Notes: generated by a model from the letters alone, not told the origin. Numbered from the stretch's first letter, positions 35,284 through 44,389 are shown. The stretch is DNA of 64,000 nt from Gp6-AA40 sp036274155 (GCA_036274155.1 DASUGH010000083.1:1-64000); one strand, 5' to 3'. Made by a program: numbers and translations.

Positions 35284-36465
35284 TCACGCAGTTCTGTGCA
35301 GCCGGAGCGCGGCGAGCGCCGCGATGACGACGAGAAAGGCGAGTGTGATGACCGAGAGGTTCAGCAGCGCGTAGTGAAGCCGGCGCCCGAGCAGATCGAA
35401 GAGTGTGAGCCCGATGACCGCCACCGCCAGCACGGCGATCGGCCGCAGCGGCCGCGGCAGGTCGGAAAGATAGTTGCCCACGTAGGCGATCGCCGGCGTC
35501 GACACCAGCACGACGTAGTCCCACCCTTGCGGTGACAGCAGCGGCGTGAGCGTCAGCAACAGGGCGGCCTCGAGGCCGTCCGGACTCGCAAGTCCTCGAC
35601 GCCGCGCAAAGACGACAGCCGCGACGACCAGCAGCGAGATCGCGCTCAGGCCCGCCAGAAATGTCGCCGTGTCTCCGAATCCGAACCATTTCGTATACAT
35701 CGCCGCCAGTGAGATGTTGTCCGAGTGTGTCAGCGTGCCGGCGGTCGTATCGGCGACAGTCGTCCACCATCCCTCATAGAGCCGGAGCGTCCCGTCCAGA
35801 CCGTAGACGGCAGCCGGCAGAATCGCGGCGAGCACCACGCCGGCAGAGGCCGCAATCACCGACGGCGCGCGGCGTCTTGCCGCTATCCAGGGCAAGAGGA
35901 TGAGTGCATATGGCTTGAGCACGATGGCGAAGGCGACGAGAGCTCCCGCCAGCGCCTCGCGTCCGGTCGTGAAGGCGGCAATTGCCGTCGTCGCGACGAG
36001 AGCGAACACGAGGTTGATCTGGCCGAGCACGAGATCTTCCGCGTAGTACTTGCCGAGGCCGACGACGAGCACCGCGATGAGCACGGCGACAGGCCTGCGC
36101 CGATCGGGAAGGATGCTCACGCTCAGCGGGAGCAACGCGACGAGCGCCGCCACCGACAGCGTGAACCAGATCGGCTTCGCCACCGCGAGCGGAAGCGCGC
36201 CAAGGGGCATGGCCACGACGGCAAAGGCCGGAAAGTACTTGAACTGGTAGGCGCCATCCTCGGCGCGATAGAGCGGCTCGGCGTGTGCCGCACGCGCGCC
36301 GGCCCGCCAGTAGACCTCGAAGTCTGGCATCCGCCGCGACGCCTTGAAGACGAACACCCAGGCGGCGGCCGCAACGAGGAGGCAGATCGCCGCCACACGC
36401 GGCGCTCTCGATCGCCATGATGCTGCCAAGGTCCGCCAATCATAGCGACTCCGCCGGTCAACCAC
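35284..36465 (-). CDS. GT87-like integral membrane glycosyltransferase
   Basis: This 393-residue membrane protein has about ten hydrophobic helices. It shows a conserved early DFEVYWRAGARAAHAEPLY and YQFKYFPAFAV, and a later motif with LKPYALILLPW and NLSVITLAFLVVIAALAAL. These features match the DUF2029/GT87 family, polyprenyl-phosphate-mannose-type mannosyltransferases. The acidic D in the first extracellular loop would be the candidate catalytic residue. The substrate cannot be deduced. The start codon is GTG. It is divergent from the ApbE gene with 51 bases between them. Confidence 0.78.
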   Translation of the reverse strand: MVDRRSRYDWRTLAASWRSRAPRVAAICLLVAAAAWVFVFKASRRMPDFEVYWRAGARAAHAEPLYRAEDGAYQFKYFPAFAVVAMPLGALPLAVAKPIWFTLSVAALVALLPLSVSILPDRRRPVAVLIAVLVVGLGKYYAEDLVLGQINLVFALVATTAIAAFTTGREALAGALVAFAIVLKPYALILLPWIAARRRAPSVIAASAGVVLAAILPAAVYGLDGTLRLYEGWWTTVADTTAGTLTHSDNISLAAMYTKWFGFGDTATFLAGLSAISLLVVAAVVFARRRGLASPDGLEAALLLTLTPLLSPQGWDYVVLVSTPAIAYVGNYLSDLPRPLRPIAVLAVAVIGLTLFDLLGRRLHYALLNLSVITLAFLVVIAALAALRLHRTA

Positions 36466-36516
36466 TCTGATTGTTCAGCGGCTCCATGACAGAATGAGAT
36501 TCCGCGGCCACACACC

Positions 36517-37551
36517 ATGCGAAGGCTGGTCGTCATCCTTTTCCTGCCCGCGCTCCTCGGCTGCCAGGATCCTCCTCAAAGCGCCCCCGTCGGGCGGCGG
36601 CTGATGGAACGTTCCCACCCAGGCATGGGTGCCGAGGCGCATCTGAGCGTCTGGACGAATGACGAACCGGCAGCGGTCGCGGCATTCGACGAGGTGTTCG
36701 CGGAGCTCGACCGTCTGGAGTCGCTGATGAGCGTGTGGAGACCAGGCAGCGACATCGTGCGGCTGAACGACGCTGCCGGCCGCGAGTCGGTGACGGTCAG
36801 CCCGGAGGTGATGGATGCACTCCGGGCGGCGCGCGAGGTCGGCGACTGGACGAACGGCGGCTTCGACGTCACGTTCGCCGCGCTCGCCGACGTCTGGAAG
36901 TTCGATCACGATCAGGACGACCGCGTGCCGTCGCCCGAGGAGATTCGCACCAGAGTGCCGCTCGTCGACTACCGCGCCCTCGAGCTCGATGCCGGCGCTG
37001 GCACCGCGTACCTGCGCCGCCGCGGCATGCGTGCTCACCTCGGCGGAATCGGAAAAGGGTTTGCCGTCGACCGCGCGTCGGCGATTCTCCGCTCTCACGG
37101 GTTCCACGACTTCATGGTTCAGTTCGGCGGCGATCTCTACGTCAGCGGCAGCCGCGGAGATCGGCCGTGGCGGCTCGGCATCCGCGACCCGCGCGGCCCC
37201 GCGGACCGGAGCTTTGCCGCCATCGAGCTGCGCGACTCCTCCTTCAGCACGTCCGGCGACTACGAGCGGTTCTTCATGCACAACGGCCGGCGATACCACC
37301 ACATCATCGACCCGCGCACGGGCGAGCCGGCGAAGGGATGCCGCAGCGTGACGATTGCCGCGCGCACAGCCACGATTGCCGACGCGCTGTCGACTGGCGT
37401 CTTCGTGCTCGGCCCGGCCGACGGCATGGCGCTCATCGAACGGCTGCCGGACGTGGAAGGCGTGATCGTGACCGACGACAACCGGGTCCTGGTGTCGTCG
37501 GGCTTGAAAGACCGGCTCGAGATCCTCGCGCCGCCGACTGACCAGCCGTGA
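36517..37551 (+). CDS. apbE: FAD:protein FMN transferase (ApbE), lipoprotein
   Basis: This 344-residue enzyme covalently attaches FMN from FAD to a threonine or serine of target proteins. The lipobox LPALLGC puts Cys16 as the acylated N-terminus, so it sits in the periplasm or on the membrane. Family motifs are LESLMSVWRPGSDIVRLN near the start, HLGGIGKGFAVDRA in the middle and YHHIIDPRTGEP near residue 263. The convergent neighbour is an FMN-binding domain protein with a polyferredoxin, so these are the likely substrate and partner. Confidence 0.92.
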   Translation: MRRLVVILFLPALLGCQDPPQSAPVGRRLMERSHPGMGAEAHLSVWTNDEPAAVAAFDEVFAELDRLESLMSVWRPGSDIVRLNDAAGRESVTVSPEVMDALRAAREVGDWTNGGFDVTFAALADVWKFDHDQDDRVPSPEEIRTRVPLVDYRALELDAGAGTAYLRRRGMRAHLGGIGKGFAVDRASAILRSHGFHDFMVQFGGDLYVSGSRGDRPWRLGIRDPRGPADRSFAAIELRDSSFSTSGDYERFFMHNGRRYHHIIDPRTGEPAKGCRSVTIAARTATIADALSTGVFVLGPADGMALIERLPDVEGVIVTDDNRVLVSSGLKDRLEILAPPTDQP

Positions 37552-37567
37552 TCGCGGGTGCGGGGCC

Positions 37568-38554
37568 CTATCGGCCTGCCTGCTGCGCCGCCAGCCGGTT
37601 CCTGTAAAAGATGATGCGGTGGTGCGGGCACTTCTTCGTGTCCGCGTACAACCGTTCGCAGTCATCACAGCGCACGCACTCGGTGAGGACGATCTGCGGC
37701 CCGCGAATCGCGCCCCACTCGCAGGCCTTCTCGCAGATTCGGCAGGTGCTGCACTCCGACCATCGTTTGATGCGGAATACCGTGAGCTTCGACAGCAACC
37801 CGAGCGCCGCTCCGAGAGGACACAGGAAGCGGCAGTACAGGTTGCGCACGAACAGCGTGCCGACGAGCAGCACGCCGAGCCCCGCCCACAGGACCGGCGA
37901 TTTGCCGAACACGCCGAACATCCAGAACGGCTCGATGTAGGGGTAGAAGAGCGCATCCCGCGTCAGCAGGAAATAGCCGACGGCGCCCGCGAGAATCGCA
38001 TACTTGATCATCGATGCGCGCCGCTCGATGCCGCGCGGGACGTTGACCCTCAGCCGCCGCGGCACGATCCGGTCGAGCAGCTGCGTGAATGCGCCGAACG
38101 CGCAGATCCGCCCGCAATAGACGCGTCCCCAGAGCACCGTCGACACGACGGTAATCGCCGCGAGCAGGTACCACGCCAGGTTGTAGCGGAAGATCGGCAG
38201 ATTGCCGCCGAGCAGGCCGAGGACGTTGACGATCGAGATCAGCTGGCTCTTGTAGAAACCGAGATAGCCGACGGCGGCGGCGAGCGTCACGTATTTCAGC
38301 GCCACGCTCTTGCGGAAGAAGCTGACGAAGGCGAGCGTCGAAAAGGCGACGACCATGCCGATGTCGAGCGCCTGCGCGCGCACATCGTCGGCCCATCGTG
38401 GCGCCTCTTCCTCTTCGTCGTCGAAGGTCCACCCTTTCGGCTGCTCCTGCGCGTGGAGCACGACGGAACGGGCGTGCCCGCCGCCGGGATACGCAGAGAG
38501 CGCTGCCAGCACCAGCAGCAGCAGCAGACACCATCGCATCCGGCCGACAATCAC
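37568..38554 (-). CDS. NapH/NosR-type membrane polyferredoxin
   Basis: This 328-residue protein has a signal-like start, five or so membrane helices, and cysteine motifs CGRICAFGAF and YCRFLCPLGA of the NapH/NosR-C type. Its C-terminal end carries two cytoplasmic clusters: CSTCRICEKAC (a C-x2-C-x2-C-x3-C [4Fe-4S] motif) and CVRCDDCERLYADTKKCPH, a second likely [4Fe-4S]. It probably moves electrons from quinol or a ferredoxin across the membrane to the flavin protein encoded just upstream. The GTG start overlaps that gene's stop by four bases (GTGA). Confidence 0.85.
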   Translation of the reverse strand: MIVGRMRWCLLLLLVLAALSAYPGGGHARSVVLHAQEQPKGWTFDDEEEEAPRWADDVRAQALDIGMVVAFSTLAFVSFFRKSVALKYVTLAAAVGYLGFYKSQLISIVNVLGLLGGNLPIFRYNLAWYLLAAITVVSTVLWGRVYCGRICAFGAFTQLLDRIVPRRLRVNVPRGIERRASMIKYAILAGAVGYFLLTRDALFYPYIEPFWMFGVFGKSPVLWAGLGVLLVGTLFVRNLYCRFLCPLGAALGLLSKLTVFRIKRWSECSTCRICEKACEWGAIRGPQIVLTECVRCDDCERLYADTKKCPHHRIIFYRNRLAAQQAGR

Positions 38555-39099
38555 GGATTGGTTCCCGGCGGGGTCAGCAGCGCGCGGGCGATCCGGCGGG
38601 ACGAGTTGCGGACGGCTCGAGCGGCACTCGTGACCGTGATCGTGGCCCTGGAGACGGCGTCGATGTCGTTGCCGACCCGGAACGGATCACGCACGTCCTT
38701 GCCCTTGAACTGCGCGGCGAACGCCGGCGGCTCCACCGAGAAGTTCCCGTAGGGCTCGTGGTGCTCCGCCACGATGAGCCCGGTCAGAATGCCTTTGAGA
38801 TCGATGCCCACCAGCATCACGATCGGACCGTCGTATCCACGCTCGAGCGGATCGAGCTCCGTCGTCCAGAACGCATAGCCGAGCACCGTGCGCGAACCGC
38901 GAGCATCCGCCGAGTAGGCGGTAAAGTGTGGCGGGTCCCCTTCCTTGGGCGAAAACGCCGTGGCGTTCGGAAAGAGCGTCTTGAGACGTCCCTGCAGCCG
39001 AGCATCGCCGGTCGCCGCCTGGCGGCCGGCAAGCACGAGCGTGCTGACGCCCAGAAGAAATGCGACGAGTGCGGCGGTTCGCTGCAGCCGATGGCCCAT
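38551..39099 (-). CDS. Periplasmic FMN-binding-domain protein (split NosR N-terminus-like)
   Basis: This 182-residue protein has a signal or anchor (TAALVAFLLGVSTLVLAG) and an FMN_bind domain. The flavinylation segment is DAVSRATIT (about residue 145), which would carry FMN on the threonine; the family consensus is (S/T)GA(T/S), so the R in place of G is unusual. This layout, an FMN_bind protein plus polyferredoxin, matches NosR cut into two genes. There is no nosZ in the window, so the acceptor is unknown. Confidence 0.82.
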   Translation of the reverse strand: MGHRLQRTAALVAFLLGVSTLVLAGRQAATGDARLQGRLKTLFPNATAFSPKEGDPPHFTAYSADARGSRTVLGYAFWTTELDPLERGYDGPIVMLVGIDLKGILTGLIVAEHHEPYGNFSVEPPAFAAQFKGKDVRDPFRVGNDIDAVSRATITVTSAARAVRNSSRRIARALLTPPGTNP

Positions 39100-39222
39100 C
39101 GGCCGGATTATAGTCGGCGTCACGTACCGGGCCGCAGCCACCGCGTACACTGGCGGCTTTTCGTCGCCTCGTCGCGAAGGTCTCGCGTGCCCATCCGCAA
39201 TCTGGCTTACGGAAGGAAGGAT

Positions 39223-39645
39223 ATGAACGGATCTGCTCAGCCACCCCCCGTGCCAGCCGGGTCGTTCGATGAACGATCGCTCGTCAACTGGACGACGGTG
39301 ATCTACGGGCTGCACGCGTTCAGCGTGCTCACCGGCATCCTGTCCTCGGCAACCGTGATCGGCTCGTTCCTCGCCGGCTGGCCGTCCATCCTCGCGGTCA
39401 TCCTGAACTACGTGAAGCGCAGCGACGTGCGCGGCACCTGGCTGGAGTCGCACTTCCGCTGGCAGATCCGGACGTTCTGGTTCGGGCTCTTGTGGGTCGC
39501 CCTCTGCTTCCTGTTCATCGTCTTCACGCTGGGCATCGGCATCATCATCGCGTGGCTGCCGTTGAGCGTCGTCGCAATCTGGATCATCTATCGAATCGTT
39601 CGCGGGTGGTCTGCGCTCAGCAGCCGTCGGACGATGCCGGTGTAG
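39223..39645 (+). CDS. DUF4870-type small membrane protein
   Basis: This 140-residue protein has an N-terminal proline-rich cytoplasmic tail and four helices (VIYGLHAFSVLTGILSSATV, FLAGWPSILAVILNYVK, FWFGLLWVALCFLFIVFTLG, LPLSVVAIWIIYRIVRGW). The layout matches DUF4870, conserved bacterial membrane proteins of unknown function. The GGAAGGAAGG directly before the ATG is a strong ribosome site. It is flanked by genes on the minus strand. Confidence 0.72.
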   Translation: MNGSAQPPPVPAGSFDERSLVNWTTVIYGLHAFSVLTGILSSATVIGSFLAGWPSILAVILNYVKRSDVRGTWLESHFRWQIRTFWFGLLWVALCFLFIVFTLGIGIIIAWLPLSVVAIWIIYRIVRGWSALSSRRTMPV

Positions 39646-39666
39646 GTCTGGTTTCGGGTTACGGCC

Positions 39667-41766
39667 TCAGACTCCAAACACGAACGTCGAGATCAGATCG
39701 CTCAGCTTCGCCTGGCTCGCCACGATGTCGCGGTTGACGGAAGCCAGCTGCGCCTGCGCCGCCTCCATCTGATCCTCCTGCTTCTTCAACTGGTCGAGAT
39801 ACCGGGCGCGCAGCTCGAGGTCTCTGGCGCCGGTGCGTAAAGCCTTGAGGTTCTCCCGCAGCCGCTCCTGGTCGCGGAAGAGGACGTCGATCAGGGTCTG
39901 CGCGGCCTGCGCATCGAGCTTCTGCGCGGCGATCTGTTCCTGGAGGTCGACGATCGCTCCGAGCCTCTCCCGGACAGCCTGCGGCGTGGCACTTCCCGCG
40001 AACAAGGCGAGTTGGGGCCGGGTCATCTCCTGCAACGAGACGCTCGTCTGACGGGCCACGATCTCGGGAACGGCGAGCGTGGTGGCTTCGGAGGCGCCGA
40101 GGGTCAACCTGAAGCGATAGAAATTCTCGGTGGTCTCGAACGGCTCGGCGCCTTCGAGCCGCCGGTCGCTCTGTCTCGGGTGCTCGAGGATCAGTGTCTT
40201 CCGGTCCATCCCCTTGTTGCGGATCTCGTATGTGGTGGTCTGCACCGACTCCATGAAGAGCACGGCGACTCCCTGGCTGACGGTCATCCGCGCGGTGGTT
40301 TCGGGACGCGCCTGCCGCTTGCCTGCTATCTGGACGTCATAGTCCACGCCGTAGCTGATGAGCGCCTTCTCTCCCCGGGGGAGATAGTCGACGATCGCTT
40401 CACCAGCGTAACGGGTGTCCTGGAAAAAGGTGACCGGACCGGATTCGAAGGGGATGTCGGTGGTGTTCTCGAGGCGCGCGCCGAGCCTGGGGTTTCCGCG
40501 GTCTGTCCGCGCGTTGAAGATCGAGAGCTTCTCGACCTGGATCGTTCGCTGCAGGAACGGCAGCAGGGCGCTCTGCCGGCTGGCGATCCGCACCGGGAAG
40601 GGGAACTTGTATTCGTAGAAGTCCTCGACGCGTGCGGCCTCGGCCTGATCGAACACCGGCGGAGGCGGTGGGGCGGCGGCCGTCGTCAGACGCCCCTGGT
40701 TGGCATTCGTGACACCGCCGACTACGCCGCCAGGCACGCCGCCGGCGACACCCCCCGCCGTACCTCGACCTCCGCCCCGCCCACCGGCGCCGGCCTGACC
40801 CTGCGCGACGCGCGCGTTCTGGACGTCGGTCGCACGCGGTGTTTCAGCCAGCGCCGCGGGGCCGGCCGGCGCGATCACAGCGGACTCGTACCGGCGGGGC
40901 GCTGCCACCTGTCCGCCCGGCACCGGCACCGTCGCGCGATTCGTGTAGAGCGGATCGTAGAGATTCATCAGGAACGAGACCGGCGCTCCGGAGAGCAGCG
41001 AGACGGTGACGTTTTCCCAGGCCTCGCCAGTCGGATTGTCGATCTGCGCCCAGCCTTGAATCCGGCTCTCGTTGGCGCCGAGATCCACGCGGTAGCTCGT
41101 CTTCCACAAGGGGAACTGCTGCAGATAGGCGACCTGGATCGGACCGGCGGCCGGCACCGGGTAGACGCTGACTTCGCGGGTGACGTCCTGACGCCCGGCG
41201 GCGAGTACCTCGAGATACGACCGCAGCTGATCGCGCATCTGCCGGTCGCTGAACTCGACCGACCGCACGTCGCCGAGCCAGATCGTCTGCAGCGAGCCGT
41301 CGCGCAGCAGCACCGTCATCCGGTAGTCCGGCGACACCGTCTGCGGCGCCGTCACCCGTTCGGTCTGCTGCGCCGCCATCAGCTTCCCTTCGAGGGTCTT
41401 GCCGTTGTGTTCCAGCCTGACGTCGGCGCCTTTCACCTGCATCAGAAATCCGCCCAGACCTGTGTCGGATGGCGTGATGTCGAATGGAAAGCGCGAGAGC
41501 ATGTGGCTGGACGGAATGCCGGCCGTGTAGCCGACCGAATACAGCGCGCCGGTGTCGGGATTCCAGGCCATGAAGGACTTGAGCACGTCGTTCATGTCTT
41601 CGGGATGAAAGGTGAGGCTGAGCGGCGCTGTCAGCTGTCCGCTGCGCACGATGTACGCCATGCCGTTCTTGTAGAGCAGGACGCGGGTGATGGCGAGCGG
41701 CTGCTGGGCGCGGAGCGCCGGCACGGTCACGGCCAGCGCGCAGACGATGAGCACGGCTCTTTTCAC
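39667..41766 (-). CDS. DUF4139-domain secreted protein
   Basis: This 699-residue protein starts at a GTG behind AAAGGAG. A signal peptide (MKRAVLIVCALAVTVPALRA) precedes a beta-rich N-terminal domain, and the C-terminal DUF4139 domain (from about residue 370) contains FEYKFPFPVRIASRQSALLP-like strands and a coiled end (LDQLKKQEDQMEAAQAQLAS). An unusual segment at about 310-360 reads DVQNARVAQG, then a glycine-rich stretch, then NQGRL. The same words occur in the anti-sigma factor at 49804-51153. The family is widespread but of unknown function, likely envelope-associated. Confidence 0.82.
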   Translation of the reverse strand: MKRAVLIVCALAVTVPALRAQQPLAITRVLLYKNGMAYIVRSGQLTAPLSLTFHPEDMNDVLKSFMAWNPDTGALYSVGYTAGIPSSHMLSRFPFDITPSDTGLGGFLMQVKGADVRLEHNGKTLEGKLMAAQQTERVTAPQTVSPDYRMTVLLRDGSLQTIWLGDVRSVEFSDRQMRDQLRSYLEVLAAGRQDVTREVSVYPVPAAGPIQVAYLQQFPLWKTSYRVDLGANESRIQGWAQIDNPTGEAWENVTVSLLSGAPVSFLMNLYDPLYTNRATVPVPGGQVAAPRRYESAVIAPAGPAALAETPRATDVQNARVAQGQAGAGGRGGGRGTAGGVAGGVPGGVVGGVTNANQGRLTTAAAPPPPPVFDQAEAARVEDFYEYKFPFPVRIASRQSALLPFLQRTIQVEKLSIFNARTDRGNPRLGARLENTTDIPFESGPVTFFQDTRYAGEAIVDYLPRGEKALISYGVDYDVQIAGKRQARPETTARMTVSQGVAVLFMESVQTTTYEIRNKGMDRKTLILEHPRQSDRRLEGAEPFETTENFYRFRLTLGASEATTLAVPEIVARQTSVSLQEMTRPQLALFAGSATPQAVRERLGAIVDLQEQIAAQKLDAQAAQTLIDVLFRDQERLRENLKALRTGARDLELRARYLDQLKKQEDQMEAAQAQLASVNRDIVASQAKLSDLISTFVFGV

Positions 41767-41883
41767 GAACGTCTCCTTTGGAGTCGGTGCCTTTGACTGT
41801 AAGGACGTTCGACGGCAGTCATAATAGACACCGGCCTGGAAAAAACGGGCGTCGCCAGCCACCATGAACCGTCGTCTGCACGC

Positions 41884-43116
41884 GTGACCACCGACGCCCA
41901 TCCACCGGCACGCCGGATTCATCCCTCCATCTGGATGATCCTGTTCCTGCCGTTCGGGGCGACGAGCGGCTTCGTGTCGGTCACCATCGGCTACCTCGCC
42001 AAGCAGCAGGGCATGGGCGACGCAGCCATCGCCGGGCTCGTCGCCATCAACACCCTGCCGCACACCTTCAAGTTCTTCTGGTCGCCGTTGCCCGACATGA
42101 CGTTCAGCCGCCGCGGCTGGTATCTCGTGTCGAACCTCGTCAGCACGATCACGCTCCTTGCCCTCGCATTCGTGCCGATTCGCAACGAGACCATGCAGCT
42201 GCTGCGCACGCTGATCGTGCTGAACAGCGCCGCGATTACCTTCCTCGGCATGGCCGTCGAGGGGCTCCTCGCCCACGTCGTCACCAACGAGGAACGAGGC
42301 GTCGGGTCGGGCTGGCTGCAGGCCGGCAACCTGGGCGGTGCCGGCCTCGGCGGCGGACTGGCGCTCTTCCTGGCACAGCGCATCGGCGCGCAGGCGGCGC
42401 TGAGTATCGTGGCCGTGGCCCTGCTCCTGTGCTCGATCGGCCTGCGGTTCGTACCCGAGCCGCGCGTGCTGCGCGAGGGAACCCTTGGCGCTGCGTTCCG
42501 CGCCGTCGTCAGGGATCTGAAGGAGACGATCTTCCAGACGCGTGCCGGACTGCTGGCGATGATCCTCTGCTTCCTGCCGGCGGGCACGGCGGCGGCCATC
42601 GCGCTCTTTTCAGCGATGGCAGGGCGCTGGAACACATCCGCCGATGCGGTCGCGCTCTACACCGGTGTCCTTGGCGGCATCGTCTCGGCCGTGGGCTGTC
42701 TCGCGGGCGGCTGGCTCTCCGATCGGATGGATCGAAAGACGGCGTACGCGGCAACCGGATTCTTTCTCGCGGCGGTCGCCGTCGGGATGTACCTCGGGCC
42801 GCGCAGCGAGCTCGGCTACGGGGTGTTCACCTTGTCCTATCAGTTCGGTGCCGGCCTGTCGTATGGCGCCTTCACGGGGTTCGTGCTGGAAGCGATCGGC
42901 CGCGGGGCGGCGGCCACGAAATACAACGCGCTGGCGTCGCTGTCGAACATCCCCATCTGGTACATGACCCAGATTGACGGCTGGGTTTCCGAGCGCTGGA
43001 GCGTGAACGCGATGCTGCTCGTCGACGCCGCCAGCGAAGTGGCAGCTGCGTTGGTCTTCCTGGCGCTCGCATACCTGCTGCTGGGCAGGTCACGAACGCG
43101 CCCGGCCGAACCGTAA
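41884..43116 (+). CDS. MFS transporter, AmpG-like
   Basis: This 410-residue protein has 12 hydrophobic segments. Its N-terminal half contains IWMILFLPFGATSGFVSVTI and PHTFKFFWSPLPDMTF, close to AmpG/PAT-type muropeptide and acetyl-CoA transporters, and GGWLSDRMDRK is the intracellular loop of the major facilitator superfamily. It should move a small metabolite through the inner membrane, perhaps recycled cell-wall material; this is inferred. The start codon is GTG. Confidence 0.85.
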   Translation: MTTDAHPPARRIHPSIWMILFLPFGATSGFVSVTIGYLAKQQGMGDAAIAGLVAINTLPHTFKFFWSPLPDMTFSRRGWYLVSNLVSTITLLALAFVPIRNETMQLLRTLIVLNSAAITFLGMAVEGLLAHVVTNEERGVGSGWLQAGNLGGAGLGGGLALFLAQRIGAQAALSIVAVALLLCSIGLRFVPEPRVLREGTLGAAFRAVVRDLKETIFQTRAGLLAMILCFLPAGTAAAIALFSAMAGRWNTSADAVALYTGVLGGIVSAVGCLAGGWLSDRMDRKTAYAATGFFLAAVAVGMYLGPRSELGYGVFTLSYQFGAGLSYGAFTGFVLEAIGRGAAATKYNALASLSNIPIWYMTQIDGWVSERWSVNAMLLVDAASEVAAALVFLALAYLLLGRSRTRPAEP

Positions 43117-43221
43117 AACTTCAGCGCCCTGTCGATCTCGTGTCGGTTCGTTCGACGTGGTATCAGAGGCCGGCACACGAGTGATGGGCACCGCTGCCCG
43201 GCCGAACGAGGAGACGTTCAG

Positions 43222-43623
43222 ATGCGATTCCTGTCGATCTACAAATCCCGTGAGACTGGCGTTCCGCCCTCGCCCGAGCACATCGAACGGATGACCAGGC
43301 TCATTGAAGAGAGCATGAAGTCGGGCGAGCTGCTGGCGACGGAAGGATGCCTCCCGAGCGCGCTGGGCGCCAGGGTTCGCCTGGCAGATGGCAAGACCAC
43401 CGTCACGGACGGTCCGTTCAGCGAGTCGAAAGAGGTCATCGGCGGCTTCGCGATCCTGCAGGCCAGGTCGAAAGAGGAAGCGATCGAGATGGTCAAGCGC
43501 TTCCTCAGCATCGCCGGCGACGGCGAGTGCGAGATCCGGCAGGTGTTCGAGGCTCCGGATCCATCCTCGTCGGTGGGCGAGATCGGCAAGGAGCTTGCTG
43601 GGCAGTTCGACGGCAGTCGTTAA
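43222..43623 (+). CDS. YciI/DGPF-domain protein
   Basis: This 133-residue protein has the YCII-related fold, with KTTVTDGPFSESKEVIGG as its DGPF motif and a C-terminal helix. GAGGAG seven to ten bases ahead of the ATG supports the start. Members are often paired with ECF sigma factors; here an ECF gene (44949) lies about 1.3 kb away on the other strand. No enzymatic role is established. Confidence 0.88.
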   Translation: MRFLSIYKSRETGVPPSPEHIERMTRLIEESMKSGELLATEGCLPSALGARVRLADGKTTVTDGPFSESKEVIGGFAILQARSKEEAIEMVKRFLSIAGDGECEIRQVFEAPDPSSSVGEIGKELAGQFDGSR

Positions 43624-43786
43624 ACCCAGAGCTCACTTGTGTTGAGGATGGGAATCCCGGTTCCGGCGACCGGACCGCGCTGCGAGGGCGTCGAGGGCCG
43701 CTGGACGCGAGCTCCGTGAGCTCGCTGATCCCCACAGCCGTCGTCTCCACAGGGATTCGCATCCTCAACACAAGTGAGCTCTGGGT
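43624..43786. mobile_element. Inverted-repeat element, about 163 bases
   Basis: ACCCAGAGCTCACTTGTG begins a 34-base arm (with GTTGAGGATG and AATCCC after it), and the last 34 bases read as the same sequence on the opposite strand with one mismatch. The element begins immediately after the YciI stop. It lacks a coding frame. A partial end of the same sequence is at 32610-32625. It resembles a MITE; target-site duplications could not be confirmed. Confidence 0.7.
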
Positions 43787-43897
43787 CTAGGAGTCGCTGA
43801 CAGGCTTTTGAGCGCGTCCTGGACGCAGGCGGGCACTCCCAGGCTTTTCGTTATATGTTGACCGTTCGGAGTCACGCCAACGAAAGGCCTCGGACAC

Positions 43898-44389
43898 ATG
43901 GGATCTGCCGCCGTCTTCTTTCATCGTCTGCCGGCAATCGCGATAACGCTGGGCATGATCTGTTCCTGGCCGGGTTCCGCGTTCGGCCAGACCTCCGCGC
44001 TGCGAGAGCGCCTGGTGAAGGCGAAGAGCCTCAGCTGCACGTTCCCGGTGGTTGCCACCGGAACATGGAAGGATGGCGTGCCGAGCGGTGAAGTGACGCA
44101 AGCGACCCGCAAGGTGTCGTTCACGAACGTCAACGTCGAGGAGGGAACCGCCGACGCCGCGAGCGATTTCGGCGGCGGTTTCATCGTCGTCCGGCAGTCG
44201 AACGATTACCTGCATCTGATGCAGATGCACAGCTCGGGACCGCTCTACACGACGACGGTGCTGGCGAGGGAAACCAGGGAGGGGCGACTGATGGCGGTCC
44301 ACACGCGGCACGAGTACACCGACGTGCGTCTGCCGAATTTCACGTCGAGGCCGGAGATGTACATAGGCGAGTGCACGGTCGGCAACTGA
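43898..44389 (+). CDS. Secreted hypothetical protein
   Basis: This 163-residue protein has a signal peptide (RLPAIAITLGMICSWPGSAF, cleaved near GQTS). The mature portion is beta-rich, with two cysteines (SLSCTF and GECTVGN). No known domain is recognised. It follows the inverted-repeat element and converges on the STAS-like gene. Confidence 0.65.
   Translation: MGSAAVFFHRLPAIAITLGMICSWPGSAFGQTSALRERLVKAKSLSCTFPVVATGTWKDGVPSGEVTQATRKVSFTNVNVEEGTADAASDFGGGFIVVRQSNDYLHLMQMHSSGPLYTTTVLARETREGRLMAVHTRHEYTDVRLPNFTSRPEMYIGECTVGN

Noticed and set aside
36517..39099. Considered as part of a nitrous oxide reduction cluster
   Set aside because: No nosZ, nosD, nosF or nosY in the window; only the NosR-like halves and ApbE.
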